Assembly: GCF_001053185.1 (NCBI RefSeq)
Contig: NZ_CSTD01000006.1
Coordinates: 124,001-188,000, forward strand
Origin: Mycobacterium bohemicum DSM 44277
GTDB lineage: Bacteria > Actinomycetota > Actinomycetes > Mycobacteriales > Mycobacteriaceae
Length of the DNA stretch: 64,000 bases
Direction of reading: 5' to 3'
Every line of letters begins with the position of its first letter. The stretch's first letter is position 1. Position numbers and translations under genes: made by a program. Positions 24,428 to 33,610 of the stretch are shown piece after piece. The notes under the pieces are model-generated. The model was not told the origin of the DNA and did no database searches. It worked only from the letters and a program-made list of their open reading frames with translations.

Positions 24428-24722
24428 TTCCGAACGTGCCGATTCGAGTTCCCTAACCGTAGCGGCACGGTATCGGGGTGGTCACCATGCCCCGCACACC
24501 GGCGCGACCTGCGCGAACGGCGCGTGCGGGTCCGGCGGACGCCCGCGCCCACCGCGGGGCAGCCGTGCAGCCGATTCGTCTTGCACCCCAACGCTTTTCG
24601 GCCCTCCCGCGGCCCGGGTAAGCTGCGACGTTTCAGGCGCGCCCGGGTCGGGTATCTCTCGGTAATACGGTGCACCGCCCTGCCCGCGTTGCTCAACTCC
24701 ACACTCATCGGAGGTATCGGCG

Positions 24723-25289
24723 ATGGCCGAGATGATTATCGAATCGCCCGACGAAGTCGTCGCGTTCCTCAAAGCGCAGCACAACCTGATCGAGGACATG
24801 TTCGACGAGGTGCTGCACGCATCGAATCCCGAAGCGCGCGAAGAGCCGTTCGTCAAGTTGCGCCAATTGCTGGCGGTCCACGAAACGGCCGAGGAGATGA
24901 TCGTGCATCCCCGGGTGCGCCGCGAGACGGACTCCGGGGACGACATCGTCGACGCCCGGCTGAAAGAGGAACACGAAGCCAAGGAGTTGTTGGCGCAGAT
25001 CGAAAAGCTCGACATCACCTCGCAGGAGTTCGTCGGCGAGCTGACCAAGCTGCGTGAGGCGGTGCTCGACCACGCCGCGCACGAGGAGAGCGAGGAGTTC
25101 CCCGTCCTGCAGCGCAACCTCGACACCGATGACTTGGAACGGATGGGGTCCGCGGTGCGGGCCGCCGAGGCGATCGCGCCGACGCGACCGCATCCCGGCG
25201 TGGAATCGGCCAAGCTCAACTTCGCCCTCGGCCCGTTCGCCTCGATGCTCGATCGCGCCCGCGACCTGATCGGACACGCCCTGGGCTGA
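24723..25289 (+). CDS. Hemerythrin-like iron protein
   Basis: 188 residues, HHE cation-binding domain. Ligand segments are KAQHNLIEDMFDEV, LLAVHETAEEMIVHP, RLKEEHEAKELL and VLDHAAHEESEEFPVL, giving the His/Glu set for a diiron site. The C-terminal 50 residues are less conserved. Such mycobacterial proteins have catalase-like or NO/oxygen-sensing roles. The gene stands alone in the forward direction, 51 bp before selO, a possible redox-linked pair. A 295-bp gap to the divergent CitE-like gene holds its promoter. Confidence 0.88.
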   Translation: MAEMIIESPDEVVAFLKAQHNLIEDMFDEVLHASNPEAREEPFVKLRQLLAVHETAEEMIVHPRVRRETDSGDDIVDARLKEEHEAKELLAQIEKLDITSQEFVGELTKLREAVLDHAAHEESEEFPVLQRNLDTDDLERMGSAVRAAEAIAPTRPHPGVESAKLNFALGPFASMLDRARDLIGHALG

Positions 25290-25340
25290 CGGCGCACACT
25301 CTCCCCGGTCTTGGCCGACGACGTCCGTAGTCTGGGAGAA

Positions 25341-26792
25341 GTGAGCGCTGCGCCGACCCTGCAGGACCGGTTCTTTCGCGAGTTGCCGGAAATGGCCGTC
25401 CGATGGCAAGCCGAGCCGCTTCCCGAGCCGCGGTTGCTCGTCCTCAACGAGCGGCTGGCTGGCGACCTGGGTCTCGACGCGGCGTGGCTCCAGGGTCCCG
25501 ACGGGCTGAGGTTCCTGGCCGGCAACGCGCTGCCCCGCGGCGCCAGCCCGGTGGCGCAGGCCTACGCCGGCCACCAGTTCGGCGGCTTCGTCCCGCAGCT
25601 GGGCGACGGGCGCGCGCTGCTGCTGGGTGAGGTCGTCGACTCCCAGGGCCGCACCCGCGACATCCACCTCAAGGGTTCGGGTCCGACGCCGTTCGCGCGC
25701 GGCGGGGACGGCCTGGCGGCGGTCGGCCCAATGCTGCGCGAATACATCGTCAGCGAGGCGATGCACGCTCTGGGTGTCGCCACGACGCGTTCGCTGGCCG
25801 TCGTCGGTACCGGGCGCGAGGTCCAGCGCGAGACGCCGCTTCCCGGGGCGGTCCTGGTCCGGGTCGCCACCAGTCACCTGCGGGTCGGCAGCTTTCAATA
25901 CGCCGCCGTCGCCGGTGACAGCGGCCTGCTGCGGCGGCTGGCGGACCACGCGATAGCCCGCCACTACCCCGCAGCGGCGGAGGCCGACAACCCGTACCTC
26001 GCGTTCTACGAGGCGGTGGTCGCCGCGCAAGCGTCGCTGATGGCCCAATGGATGCTGATCGGGTTCGTCCACGGGGTGATGAACACCGACAACATGACGA
26101 TCTCGGGCGAGACGATCGACTACGGACCGTGCGCCTTCATGGAGTCATACGACCCCGACACGGTCTTCAGCTCGATCGATTTCTGGGGGCGCTACGCGTA
26201 TGGCAATCAGCCCCTGATCGCCGGGTGGAACCTCGCGCGGTTCGCCGAGGCGCTGCTCCCGCTGCTTTCCGACGATGCCGGCCGGGCGGTGGCACTGGCC
26301 GAGGCGGCGTTCGGCGTCTTCCAGTCGCGCTACGACGAGGTGTGGTCGTCCGGCATGCGCGCGAAGCTAGGTTTGCCGGCCGACGCCGGGGAGGGGGCCG
26401 TCACGCCGTTGATCGACGACCTGCTTCGCCTGCTCAAGGAGAGCCGCGTCGACTACAGCTCGTTCTTCCGCCACCTCGGCCGCGCCGCCCGCGGTGACGC
26501 CGAGCCGGCCCGCGGCCTGTTCATCGACCTCGCGGGGTTCGACGAATGGATGTCGCGCTGGCGGGCCCTGGGCCCCGACGCCGGCGTCATGGACCGCGCC
26601 AACCCCGTCTACATCCCCCGCAACCATCTGGTCGAGGAGGCGCTGGCCGCGGCGACGAGCGGCGACCTCGCCCCCCTCGGCCGGCTGCTCGACGCCGTGA
26701 CGGCCCCCTATGACGAACGGCCCGGGCTCCAGCGTTACGCCAGCCCGGCGCCCGACGATTTCGGCGCCTACCGAACGTTTTGCGGCACCTGA
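25341..26792 (+). CDS. selO: SelO-family protein adenylyltransferase
   Basis: 483 residues from the GTG at 25341 (VSAAPTLQ), chosen for the GGGAGAA site. SelO is a pseudokinase fold that transfers AMP from ATP to Ser/Thr/Tyr of redox proteins. Motifs: AQAYAGHQFGGFVPQLGDGRA (ATP loop), HLKGSGPTPFAR with the Lys, LREYIVSEAMHALGV, and the active site GVMNTDNM with DYGP, holding the catalytic and metal-binding Asp/Asn. The C-terminus ends FCGT; no selenocysteine or CxxU extension is visible. Confidence 0.93.
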   Translation: MSAAPTLQDRFFRELPEMAVRWQAEPLPEPRLLVLNERLAGDLGLDAAWLQGPDGLRFLAGNALPRGASPVAQAYAGHQFGGFVPQLGDGRALLLGEVVDSQGRTRDIHLKGSGPTPFARGGDGLAAVGPMLREYIVSEAMHALGVATTRSLAVVGTGREVQRETPLPGAVLVRVATSHLRVGSFQYAAVAGDSGLLRRLADHAIARHYPAAAEADNPYLAFYEAVVAAQASLMAQWMLIGFVHGVMNTDNMTISGETIDYGPCAFMESYDPDTVFSSIDFWGRYAYGNQPLIAGWNLARFAEALLPLLSDDAGRAVALAEAAFGVFQSRYDEVWSSGMRAKLGLPADAGEGAVTPLIDDLLRLLKESRVDYSSFFRHLGRAARGDAEPARGLFIDLAGFDEWMSRWRALGPDAGVMDRANPVYIPRNHLVEEALAAATSGDLAPLGRLLDAVTAPYDERPGLQRYASPAPDDFGAYRTFCGT

Positions 26793-26870
26793 CGGCACGG
26801 ACCGAATTCTACCGGGCGCCAAGACTTTTGGATTTCAAGCGACCGCGGGCGACGCATGCGCGGGAACCGG

Positions 26871-27260
26871 TCAATCGCCTCGGGGCCGACCGGTCGGCCT
26901 GCGGGTAGCCCCCCACAGGCCGACGCCGATCCCAATTACCGCGCCGCCCAAGCCAATAACCCGTTGCGAGGGCTTCAACTGGTCGTGCACGCTGAGCCCG
27001 CCGAGCAGGTCGGCCGCGTCCGCGCCGCCCGAGGCGAGGAACCAGCCGCGGGTGTCCTTGCCGCGAAGCGCGGCCGTTGCGAGCAGCGCGCCGATCAACG
27101 CGTCGCGGTAACCCATCGAGCGCAACAGCAGGCGCGCCGTCGGCGTGGGCTCTTCGGGGTCACCCCAGAGGCGGTTGGCCCCCGACGGGTCGACGAGGAA
27201 CGAGATCCCGGATGCGAGCCGGATGCTCCCCGCCAATAACGCCGATCGGTCGATGGACAT
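26871..27260 (-). CDS. Small integral membrane protein (DUF4267-like)
   Basis: 129 residues from ATG 27260 (MSIDRSALLAGSIRLASG). Predicted helices: LLAGSIRLASGISFLV, GYRDALIGALLATAAL, WFLASGGADAADLLG and VIGLGGAVIGIGVGLWG. The GYRDALIG and ASGGADAADL motifs resemble DUF4267 proteins of unknown function. It faces selO tail to tail. The 291-bp gap to the divergent TetR gene suggests that TetR may control it, but no operator is evident. Confidence 0.65.
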   Translation of the reverse strand: MSIDRSALLAGSIRLASGISFLVDPSGANRLWGDPEEPTPTARLLLRSMGYRDALIGALLATAALRGKDTRGWFLASGGADAADLLGGLSVHDQLKPSQRVIGLGGAVIGIGVGLWGATRRPTGRPRGD

Positions 27261-27551
27261 GGCCGAAAGCCTAAGCCGTAATCCACTATTACGCACGGGT
27301 TTAACAGTGAAACGTTGGCGCTCTTCATTTCGGACCGCGGTACACAAAAGTTATACGCCGGCAAACCCACGCCTGCCCCGCCCGATGCAGTGACCTCCCG
27401 GTTCGTCGAAACGCGCAAACTCGCAGGTGCGACGCCGGTGGTTATAGGGTGCCCGGCCCCATCGCAGGACCGAAACCCGCGCCGGCAAAACACTTCTGGA
27501 GTATCGCGAATGTGGCTATGACAATACGGTTCGGCGTCTACCTTGATCCCT

Positions 27552-28271
27552 ATGACGGAAAAGGGGGATCCGCTCGGACATCGGCACGCGCACGGCAGCA
27601 ATCCGGAAAGGCGCCGCAGAACCAAGCTCCCTCCCGACCCGGAGGTGCGTAAGGCCATCATCGACGCGGCGGCGAAATCCGTTCGCCAGCATGGTGTTCG
27701 GGGACTGAACCTCGCCGCGGTGCTGGACGAGGCGCAGTTGAGCACCCGCGCCTTCTACCGACACTTCGAATCCAAGGACGAGCTGGTGGCCGCCGTCTTC
27801 ATGGAGTTGACGCGCCTGGAGGTGATGCGACTCAAGGAAAAGATGGCGCCGGCGTCCTGTCCGATCGAGGGGGTGGCGGCCTGGATCGACGCACGATTGG
27901 ACCTCGCGTTCGACGAGAGCATCAAAGCGGAATTGCGCCAGGCGTCTTTGGAGGCACAGTCGAGGAACACGGCCTCCCCCGAAGCCGTCGCGCCGTTTTA
28001 CAACGCCATCCTCGAGCCCCTCATCGAACACCTGGAGCGCGGCCTGCATCTGGGCGTGTTCCAGGACATCGTGCCGGCGACCGCCGCGAGGTCGATCAAC
28101 GGCGTGGTGTGGGCAGCCACCCAGCGCCAGTGGGCGATGGGGCTGTGGGACCGTGGCGACGTCCGGGAGCGGGCGCTCCGGTTCTGTCTGCGCGGCCTCG
28201 GGGTGCCGCCGGACACCATCGAAGACATCGTCGCCGCGCCCCGTGCCTATGCCGGAAGCGCTGACCTTTAG
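27552..28271 (+). CDS. TetR-family repressor, first of two paralogues
   Basis: 239 residues from ATG 27552. A long basic leader (HAHGSNPERRRRTKL) precedes the HTH domain at about 35-80: AIIDAAAKSVRQHGVRGLNLAAVLDEAQLSTRAFYRHFESKDELVAAVF is the usual three-helix TetR head. The C-terminal ligand domain is unlike named subfamilies. The next gene is a close paralogue in the same direction, so the pair arose by tandem duplication. Ligand unknown. Confidence 0.88.
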   Translation: MTEKGDPLGHRHAHGSNPERRRRTKLPPDPEVRKAIIDAAAKSVRQHGVRGLNLAAVLDEAQLSTRAFYRHFESKDELVAAVFMELTRLEVMRLKEKMAPASCPIEGVAAWIDARLDLAFDESIKAELRQASLEAQSRNTASPEAVAPFYNAILEPLIEHLERGLHLGVFQDIVPATAARSINGVVWAATQRQWAMGLWDRGDVRERALRFCLRGLGVPPDTIEDIVAAPRAYAGSADL

Positions 28272-28349
28272 TGAAAACGGCCGATTTCAGATGTTTAAAA
28301 ATTGTGAAGCAGGGTTGGTTCTGACCTTTTGGGGGGTACTAGGCAAGAC

Positions 28350-29063
28350 ATGATGCACTCGCATGACTCACAGGGAGCTCGGCAGGCATACATCGGGCCC
28401 CGGGGGCCCCGGGGGCCCCGTCGACGCGCCAAGCTGCCGCCCGACCCGGACGTGCGATGCGCGATTGTCGCGGCCGCGTCGAAGTCGGTTCGGGAGCGGG
28501 GTGTACGGGGACTCAGCGTCGCCGTCGTGCTGGAGCAGGCTCAGTTGAGCACTCGGGCCTTCTACCGGCATTTCGAATCCAAGGACCAACTTGTGGCGGC
28601 GGTCTTCAGCGAAATGACGCGCAACGAGGTGTCCCGGCTGAAGAGAAACATGGCCGCGGCGTCCACTCCGGTGGAAGCTGTGGCGGCGTGGATCGAGGGG
28701 CGCTTCGACCTCGCGTTCGACGACAACACCGAATCCGACCTCCGGCGACTGTTGATGGAGGCCCAGTCGAAGGTCAGCGCCCCCAACGAGCCGGTGTCGC
28801 CGCCCTATCCCGTCATCGTCGAACCGCTCGTCGAGCAACTGGAGCACGGGCTGCGGGAAGGCGTGTTCCACGACATCGTGCCGGCCACCGCGGCGAAGTC
28901 GCTGTACGGCGTCGTGTGGGCGGCCTGCCAGCGGCAGCGCGGGATAAGCCATGCGGAACGGGAGGAGACCCGCCGGCGCGCGCTGCGGTTCTGCCTGCGC
29001 GGGTTGGGCGTCTCGCCCGAAACGATCGAAACCCTCACCGAACCCTGGGCGACCGCGGGCTGA
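28350..29063 (+). CDS. TetR-family repressor, second paralogue
   Basis: 237 residues from ATG 28350; 28353 is equally possible. Head AIVAAASKSVRERGVRGLSVAVVLEQAQLSTRAFYRHFESKDQLVAAVF is nearly the same as the preceding gene, and the C-terminal blocks GVFHDIVPATAAKSLYGVVWA and RFCLRGLGVSPETIE are also shared. The leader differs: it encodes a Gly-Pro-Arg repeat in a 9-bp tandem repeat. Transcribed 78 bp after the first copy. Confidence 0.88.
   Translation: MMHSHDSQGARQAYIGPRGPRGPRRRAKLPPDPDVRCAIVAAASKSVRERGVRGLSVAVVLEQAQLSTRAFYRHFESKDQLVAAVFSEMTRNEVSRLKRNMAAASTPVEAVAAWIEGRFDLAFDDNTESDLRRLLMEAQSKVSAPNEPVSPPYPVIVEPLVEQLEHGLREGVFHDIVPATAAKSLYGVVWAACQRQRGISHAEREETRRRALRFCLRGLGVSPETIETLTEPWATAG
28395..28420 (+). 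repeat. 9-bp tandem repeat in the TetR leader
   Basis: Unit GGGCCCCGG is repeated almost three times and encodes Gly-Pro-Arg three times before the DNA-binding domain. The unit is a multiple of three, so slippage would change leader length without shifting the frame. Confidence 0.75.
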
Positions 29064-29395
29064 CCGCGGAGCGGCCGGCCGTCACCGGCGGCCCTCACCG
29101 CGCCGGGCAGGTGTCGGCGATCTCGATCGAGGCAGGCCAGAGCACAACGGTCAACCCGCAACCCACGACGGCGGCCCCGACCGGCAGCACTGGTTGAAGC
29201 CGCGCCTGGATCCGGAGCGTCTCGTCGGGGTGCCTGATCGTCGGGCTCGTGTGGTCGGGAACTCACACGCAGCACCTGCGGCAGATGCAGGGCGCAGACT
29301 TGGTCGTGTCGTTCCTGGGTTCGATAGTGTCCTGGCCCGTCCTGCCGTTCTCGAATGTATGTATGACCTGACCGCTTTTGACCGGCCGGGCTAGC
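29064..29395. other. Non-coding stretch before a DUF732 gene
   Basis: 332 bp. I see no supported gene; open frames here are short and lack family features. It should contain the promoter for the DUF732 gene starting at 29396, where TAGCAT sits directly on the ATG, so transcription must start further up. Confidence 0.4.
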
Positions 29396-30004
29396 ATGAG
29401 CGTCATGCCCGAGCCGGTCCCGGCTGCGGACGAAACCGTCGCAGCCAACGCCGCCCAGACCCCTCCGGAGACGGCCGCCGCGCCCACTGAGGGGACCGCC
29501 GCGGCCGATCTCGCGTGGTCGGGTGGCGATGACGACAGGGCTGAGCCGGCTCCGGAGCGCCAATCCTGGGTGGCGACGTGGCGCAAGGCCGGGGCATTGC
29601 TGTTGGGCGGCTTGGCGCTCGGCGCGGCGATCGTGCTGGGCTTTTGGCTGCTGGAGCCGAAGACCAACGGTCCGCAGCCGCCGCCTCAGGCTTCGCATAC
29701 GGCGACCAGTGCGTCGGCGTCGACGAACGCTGCCCCGCCGTCGATCGCGTCGACTCCCGAGCAGGACAACAAGTACGTGCAGGACCTGAACGACCGCGGC
29801 ATCTCGTTCGCCAATCCCGAGGCGGCCATCTACAACGGGAAGCTGGTGTGCGAGGACGTCCGCCAGGGCATGGCGGTGCCCCAGATCGTCGACGCCTTCC
29901 GTGCCAGCAATCCCGGCCTGGGCGCGGATGCGCAGGGCTACGTGGCCATTTCGATTCGCACGTACTGCCCGCAGAACGCCAACCTGGTCAGCGGAATTTC
30001 TTGA
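29396..30004 (+). CDS. Membrane-anchored DUF732 protein
   Basis: 202 residues. A 70-residue acidic, Pro/Ala-rich cytoplasmic part is followed by one helix (ALLLGGLALGAAIVLGFWLL), a Thr/Ser/Pro linker, then the DUF732 domain: YVQDLNDRGISFANPEAAIYNGKLVCEDV...ASNPGLGADAQGYVAISIRTYCPQ, with the two conserved cysteines (VCEDV and TYCPQ). DUF732 proteins are small mycobacterial exported proteins of unknown function. The next plus-strand gene has the same layout. Confidence 0.85.
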   Translation: MSVMPEPVPAADETVAANAAQTPPETAAAPTEGTAAADLAWSGGDDDRAEPAPERQSWVATWRKAGALLLGGLALGAAIVLGFWLLEPKTNGPQPPPQASHTATSASASTNAAPPSIASTPEQDNKYVQDLNDRGISFANPEAAIYNGKLVCEDVRQGMAVPQIVDAFRASNPGLGADAQGYVAISIRTYCPQNANLVSGIS

Positions 30005-30164
30005 CCCGCCCCGACGCCCGCCGCCGTACGCGTTTTGAACTGGGGAAATCGGCCCTGGTCGGCCATGATGGAATGCGACGCGGCCTGAGGAAGTCGCCCA
30101 AGTTCGACAGCGTTGACACAACGTAACCCCACGCGACCGCACCGTAGTCAAAGGAGACAGCCCC

Positions 30165-30674
30165 ATGACTGTCGAAGACAACAGCGCCCCGACCGAATCG
30201 GTGCCCCGTCCGCGACCGCGAACCAGGACCGCGGCCCGGTCGAAGCTTCTCGGCAACGTGGTGGCGGCGGCGTTCCTGGCGTTGTCCGTGCTGTTCGCGC
30301 TGGGCGTGGTGGCGACCTACTTCCTGAGGGACAGGACGGCGACGTCCCCCGGGCCGCAGACGGTGACGGTCACCCCGAAAGCCTCGGCGGGTCCGGCGGA
30401 CGGCCGGTTCTTCAGCTCGTTGGCCATTTACGGGATCTCGGACAACGGCAACGAGGCGGTCCGGCAACGTTTCATGGAATTCGGCCACCACACGTGTTTT
30501 TCGCTGCTGCCGCCGCGCCCGCAGACGCTCGACGCGACGGTCAGCGGCATAATGGCCGCCGAAAATCAGGACGTCGCGGCGGGCAGTCCGTGGTCGCCGC
30601 AGTTCACCCACGACGACGCCGAGCATTTGGCGCAGGCCGCCATCGGCGCCTACTGCCCCGACGTGCCGAAGTAG
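30165..30674 (+). CDS. Membrane-anchored DUF732-like protein
   Basis: 169 residues: basic cytoplasmic head (RPRPRTRTAARSK), helix NVVAAAFLALSVLFALGVVATYFL, then an exported domain with the cysteines in HHTCFSLLPP and AIGAYCPDV. The AYCP ending and Cys spacing follow DUF732, but the core is diverged. AAAGGAGA precedes the ATG. Probably a diverged partner of the upstream gene; function unknown. Confidence 0.75.
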   Translation: MTVEDNSAPTESVPRPRPRTRTAARSKLLGNVVAAAFLALSVLFALGVVATYFLRDRTATSPGPQTVTVTPKASAGPADGRFFSSLAIYGISDNGNEAVRQRFMEFGHHTCFSLLPPRPQTLDATVSGIMAAENQDVAAGSPWSPQFTHDDAEHLAQAAIGAYCPDVPK

Positions 30675-30716
30675 CACACCCCGGCCTCGCCTAAGCTCCG
30701 ATTTGCATTGTGGTTC

Positions 30717-31424
30717 TTACGATTTCGCGCCGCGGTCATCGAAGGAGACGACCTTGCCCCGGTTGATCGACACCCAGTCCCGCGCCTCCAGGTACGGGCG
30801 GAAGGTCTCGGCGATCAGCCGCTGATCGGCCGCGGTCTTGGGCCGCTGCAATTCGTAGAGGTGCGGAAATTCCGTCCAGGCGGTTACCGCACGCCACAGC
30901 CGCACGGCCGCCTCGCCGGTGGGCGGGTCGATGAGGACCGGCCCGAAAAGGCATTGCCCATCCGGGAAAAAGAGCGTCGGCACTCCGTAGCCGTCGGCGT
31001 CGACCACCCGCCGATGGTCGGCCATCACCTCGTCATTGGTGGTCGGGTCGTCGATCGCCCGGTCGACGAGGCCGGGGTCGAAACCCAGTTCCTCCAGCAG
31101 GTATCGGGCGACGGCCTTCTCGTGCGGCTTGTTGCCCTCGACATGCAATGCGCGGCCGGCCCGTTCGTACCAGGCGTCCAGGTCTGCCATCGACCGGCGG
31201 CGCAGCAGCGCCCCGATGCGCATCATCGACCAGCCGTAGGACCATTCGCGTTCCCAGGGGTGCTTCTTGCCCTCCTGGCGGTTGATCTCCTCGAGGCTGA
31301 AGAAGCGCCAGTTGACCGAAAGGCCGGTCTGCTCGCGCACGTCGCGGATCCACCGCGACGTCTGGTAGGCGTAGGGACACATCACGTCGAAGTGGAAGTC
31401 GACGACTGCGGGTCCGTCACTCAC
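30717..31424 (-). CDS. DsbA-family thioredoxin-fold protein
   Basis: 235 residues. The thioredoxin-like N-terminus reads VVDFHFDVMCPYAYQTSRW, with a CPYA active site carrying only one Cys, as in DsbA-like isomerases and mycothiol-linked oxidoreductases of the Rv2466c type (which have CPWC). The helical insertion and the cis-Pro region YGVPTLFF are intact. No signal peptide, so it is cytoplasmic. The start overlaps the stop of the upstream MDMPI-like gene (ATGA); together they may be mycothiol-using enzymes. Confidence 0.85.
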   Translation of the reverse strand: MSDGPAVVDFHFDVMCPYAYQTSRWIRDVREQTGLSVNWRFFSLEEINRQEGKKHPWEREWSYGWSMMRIGALLRRRSMADLDAWYERAGRALHVEGNKPHEKAVARYLLEELGFDPGLVDRAIDDPTTNDEVMADHRRVVDADGYGVPTLFFPDGQCLFGPVLIDPPTGEAAVRLWRAVTAWTEFPHLYELQRPKTAADQRLIAETFRPYLEARDWVSINRGKVVSFDDRGAKS

Positions 31425-32221
31425 ATCGTGAACCTCAGGCTGCGGGCGGCGCGGTCGCCGAGTTCGTCATCGCCGGTCCACGTGACCGCTCCGGAACTGA
31501 TGGGCACCTGCGGATCGATGCGCCCGCATGCGAGCTGGATGAAGGTGGTCGAGTCCGTCGTCAACGTCACGTCGGGGTCGGCCAGCTCCTCGACTTGCCT
31601 GGCCCGGCCGTCGACGGCCACGTGCAGCTCTCGGACGATCGGGCCGGTGAGGTCAAAGGTGATGGCCTTGCCGTCGGGCACGCCGACTTTCTTGCCGACG
31701 ATGTACCCGATGGAATTCTCCACCTCGGCCAGCGCGATCTCGGCGCCGATCCCGGTGTCATCGGTCGCCCTGCCGAGCGGGGTGGTGATGTCGCGCTCGT
31801 GCACCCAGAAGTCGAACACCCGGATCGCCAGGAAGCGGCCGAAGGTGCCCGGGCCGACCGGGGTCCAGGACGGGCGCTGTAGATCGGCATCCGAGAGAGC
31901 GGCCAGGTCGCGACGCCGCCCGTCGTAGACGGCGCGAACCAGGTCGACGTAGGAGCGGGGGTCGACGTCGGTCCCTCGCATGAACTCGGCCGCCCGATCG
32001 AAGGGTGGCGGCGTGCGATCGTCCTCGGGCAGCCAGCCGGCCATGACCGCCTCGATGCTGGTGACGTGGTTGACGACGTCGCGGACCGTCCAGGCCGGGC
32101 AAAGCGACTGAACCTTCCAGTCGGCGTCGCCGAGGTCGCCGCACAGGGCCAGCATCGAGTCATAGCACCGTTGGAGAGCCGCACGAATCTCTTCCAGGCT
32201 CCAGGCCTTCGGACCTTGCAA
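31421..32221 (-). CDS. MDMPI-like (DinB-fold) metalloprotein
   Basis: 266 residues from a TTG at 32221, chosen because AAGGAG lies 6 nt upstream; a TTG at 32281 would be longer. The N-terminal half is a four-helix bundle of the mycothiol-dependent maleylpyruvate isomerase family with CPAWTVRDVVNHVTSIEAVM and HERDITTPLG, supplying metal His residues. The C-terminal half (GKAITFDLTGPIVRELHVAVDG) resembles the MDMPI C domain. Substrate unknown; coupled to the DsbA-like gene. Confidence 0.8.
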   Translation of the reverse strand: MQGPKAWSLEEIRAALQRCYDSMLALCGDLGDADWKVQSLCPAWTVRDVVNHVTSIEAVMAGWLPEDDRTPPPFDRAAEFMRGTDVDPRSYVDLVRAVYDGRRRDLAALSDADLQRPSWTPVGPGTFGRFLAIRVFDFWVHERDITTPLGRATDDTGIGAEIALAEVENSIGYIVGKKVGVPDGKAITFDLTGPIVRELHVAVDGRARQVEELADPDVTLTTDSTTFIQLACGRIDPQVPISSGAVTWTGDDELGDRAARSLRFTM

Positions 32222-32349
32222 CGTCCGCTCCTTGTCCGGTCCGCCGGTGCGCCGGCGGGCGTCGTTTTGATCGGTACGCAAACTAGCCGTCAGGGTAGAC
32301 GGTTCGCCTCGGCGCCGCGGTTGATGCGATCATCGGGCGGTCGCCGCGC

Positions 32350-32742
32350 CTAGGCGGCCGGCGGCGCCGGCCACGGGAATTCCGGCCAGATCGCCGGGGG
32401 CGCCGGAGGCGGTGGGGTGTTCGGTTCGCCCGCGTGCTGCGGGCAGTAATCGCCGACCGCGACGCCGACGAACTTGCGGGCGTCGGAGGTGCTGAACCCC
32501 GGATTGCTGGCCGAGACGTCGTTGATGACGTCCACTTCGGAGCTGCCCTGGTCCATCATCTGGCAGGCCCGTTTGGCGACGGCGACCGCATCGGGCCCGT
32601 TGCGATAGGCAACCCCGGCCTTGTCCAGCTCAGCCAGAAAGGCCGCGTCGGGGCCCGAAACGACGTTGCCCGGATCGGCGTGTGCCGGGGCCACCGCCGC
32701 GGCCGCGGCGAGTACACCGGCGAGCGTCAGAAGAATGCGCAT
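32350..32742 (-). CDS. Secreted DUF732 protein
   Basis: 130 residues. Signal peptide MRILLTLAGVLAAAAAVAPAHA with a clear AHA cleavage site. The DUF732 domain (FLAELDKAGVAYRNGPDAVAVAKRACQMMDQG...SNPGFSTSDARKFVGVAVGDYCPQ) has both cysteines. A Pro-rich tail ends it. This is the classic short form of the family, the third such protein within 3.4 kb. Confidence 0.88.
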   Translation of the reverse strand: MRILLTLAGVLAAAAAVAPAHADPGNVVSGPDAAFLAELDKAGVAYRNGPDAVAVAKRACQMMDQGSSEVDVINDVSASNPGFSTSDARKFVGVAVGDYCPQHAGEPNTPPPPAPPAIWPEFPWPAPPAA

Positions 32743-32816
32743 CGCTTCATCCTCGTATACGCCGGCGGCCACCCACGGGTCCCCCGGCCCGGCCGGACAC
32801 GGCCTATCGTGAGGCC

Positions 32817-33554
32817 ATGAACGCCCCCGTGCCGGACCCGCCCGGCCAACCCGCCGATCACCTGGACCGCCGGCGGCTGCTCCGGCTGGCCGGCCCCGCC
32901 GCGGCGCCGGCCACCGCGGCCGACCTGCCGACCACTCCCCCACCGCGGCCCGTAACGGCCGGTGCCACAGCGGCACTCATGCTCTGCCGGGACGCCTGGG
33001 GCGCCCGGCCGGCCCGAGCCGGTGGGAAGGCCCACACCATCACGCGCATGACGCTGCACCACGAGGCCGTCGTGCTCGGCGACAACCGAAATGCCCCGGG
33101 CCACTTGCGAAGTGACCAGCGATACCACCAAGACCAGCATGGCTGGGTCGACATCGCCTATCACGTGGGCATCGACCGCGACGGCAACATCTACCAGCTG
33201 CGGACCACCGAGATCGCCGGCGACACCGCGACGGACTACGACACGACGGGCCATTTCCTGGTCCTCTGCGAGGGCGACTTCGATCAAGAGGCCGTGCCGG
33301 AGGCCCAGCTCCATGCGGCCGCCGTCGCTTTCGCCTGGGCCGCGGCGACGTTTCACGTCGCGAGCGGCACGTTGGCGGGCCACCGGGACCTGGCCCAGAC
33401 GTCGTGTCCGGGTGCCAACCTCTACGCCCACCTCGCCTCCGGCGACCTCAAGCGGCGCATCGACGAGCTGCTGGCGGCCGGCGGAGTGGACCTGCAGCCC
33501 TTCTGCGGATCGGAGGCCGCCGCGAAGGTCGCGGCCATCGAGGCCGGCGAGTAA
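32817..33554 (+). CDS. PGRP-type N-acetylmuramoyl-L-alanine amidase
   Basis: 245 residues. A possible Tat-like start (DRRRLLRLAGPAAA) precedes the amidase domain at about 60-215: WGARP, MTLHHEAVV (first zinc His), YHQDQHGWVDIAYHVGIDRDGNIYQ, GHRDLAQTSCPGANLYAHL (second His and the Cys that replaces the third His position in many PGRPs). It would cut the muramoyl-alanine bond of peptidoglycan outside the membrane. The divergent DUF732 gene lies 74 bp away. Confidence 0.85.
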   Translation: MNAPVPDPPGQPADHLDRRRLLRLAGPAAAPATAADLPTTPPPRPVTAGATAALMLCRDAWGARPARAGGKAHTITRMTLHHEAVVLGDNRNAPGHLRSDQRYHQDQHGWVDIAYHVGIDRDGNIYQLRTTEIAGDTATDYDTTGHFLVLCEGDFDQEAVPEAQLHAAAVAFAWAAATFHVASGTLAGHRDLAQTSCPGANLYAHLASGDLKRRIDELLAAGGVDLQPFCGSEAAAKVAAIEAGE

Positions 33555-33610
33555 CCGCCGAATGGGGGCAAAGCGACCCGTAAGGGCCGGCGCGGTGCGA
33601 AGGTAGGTCG

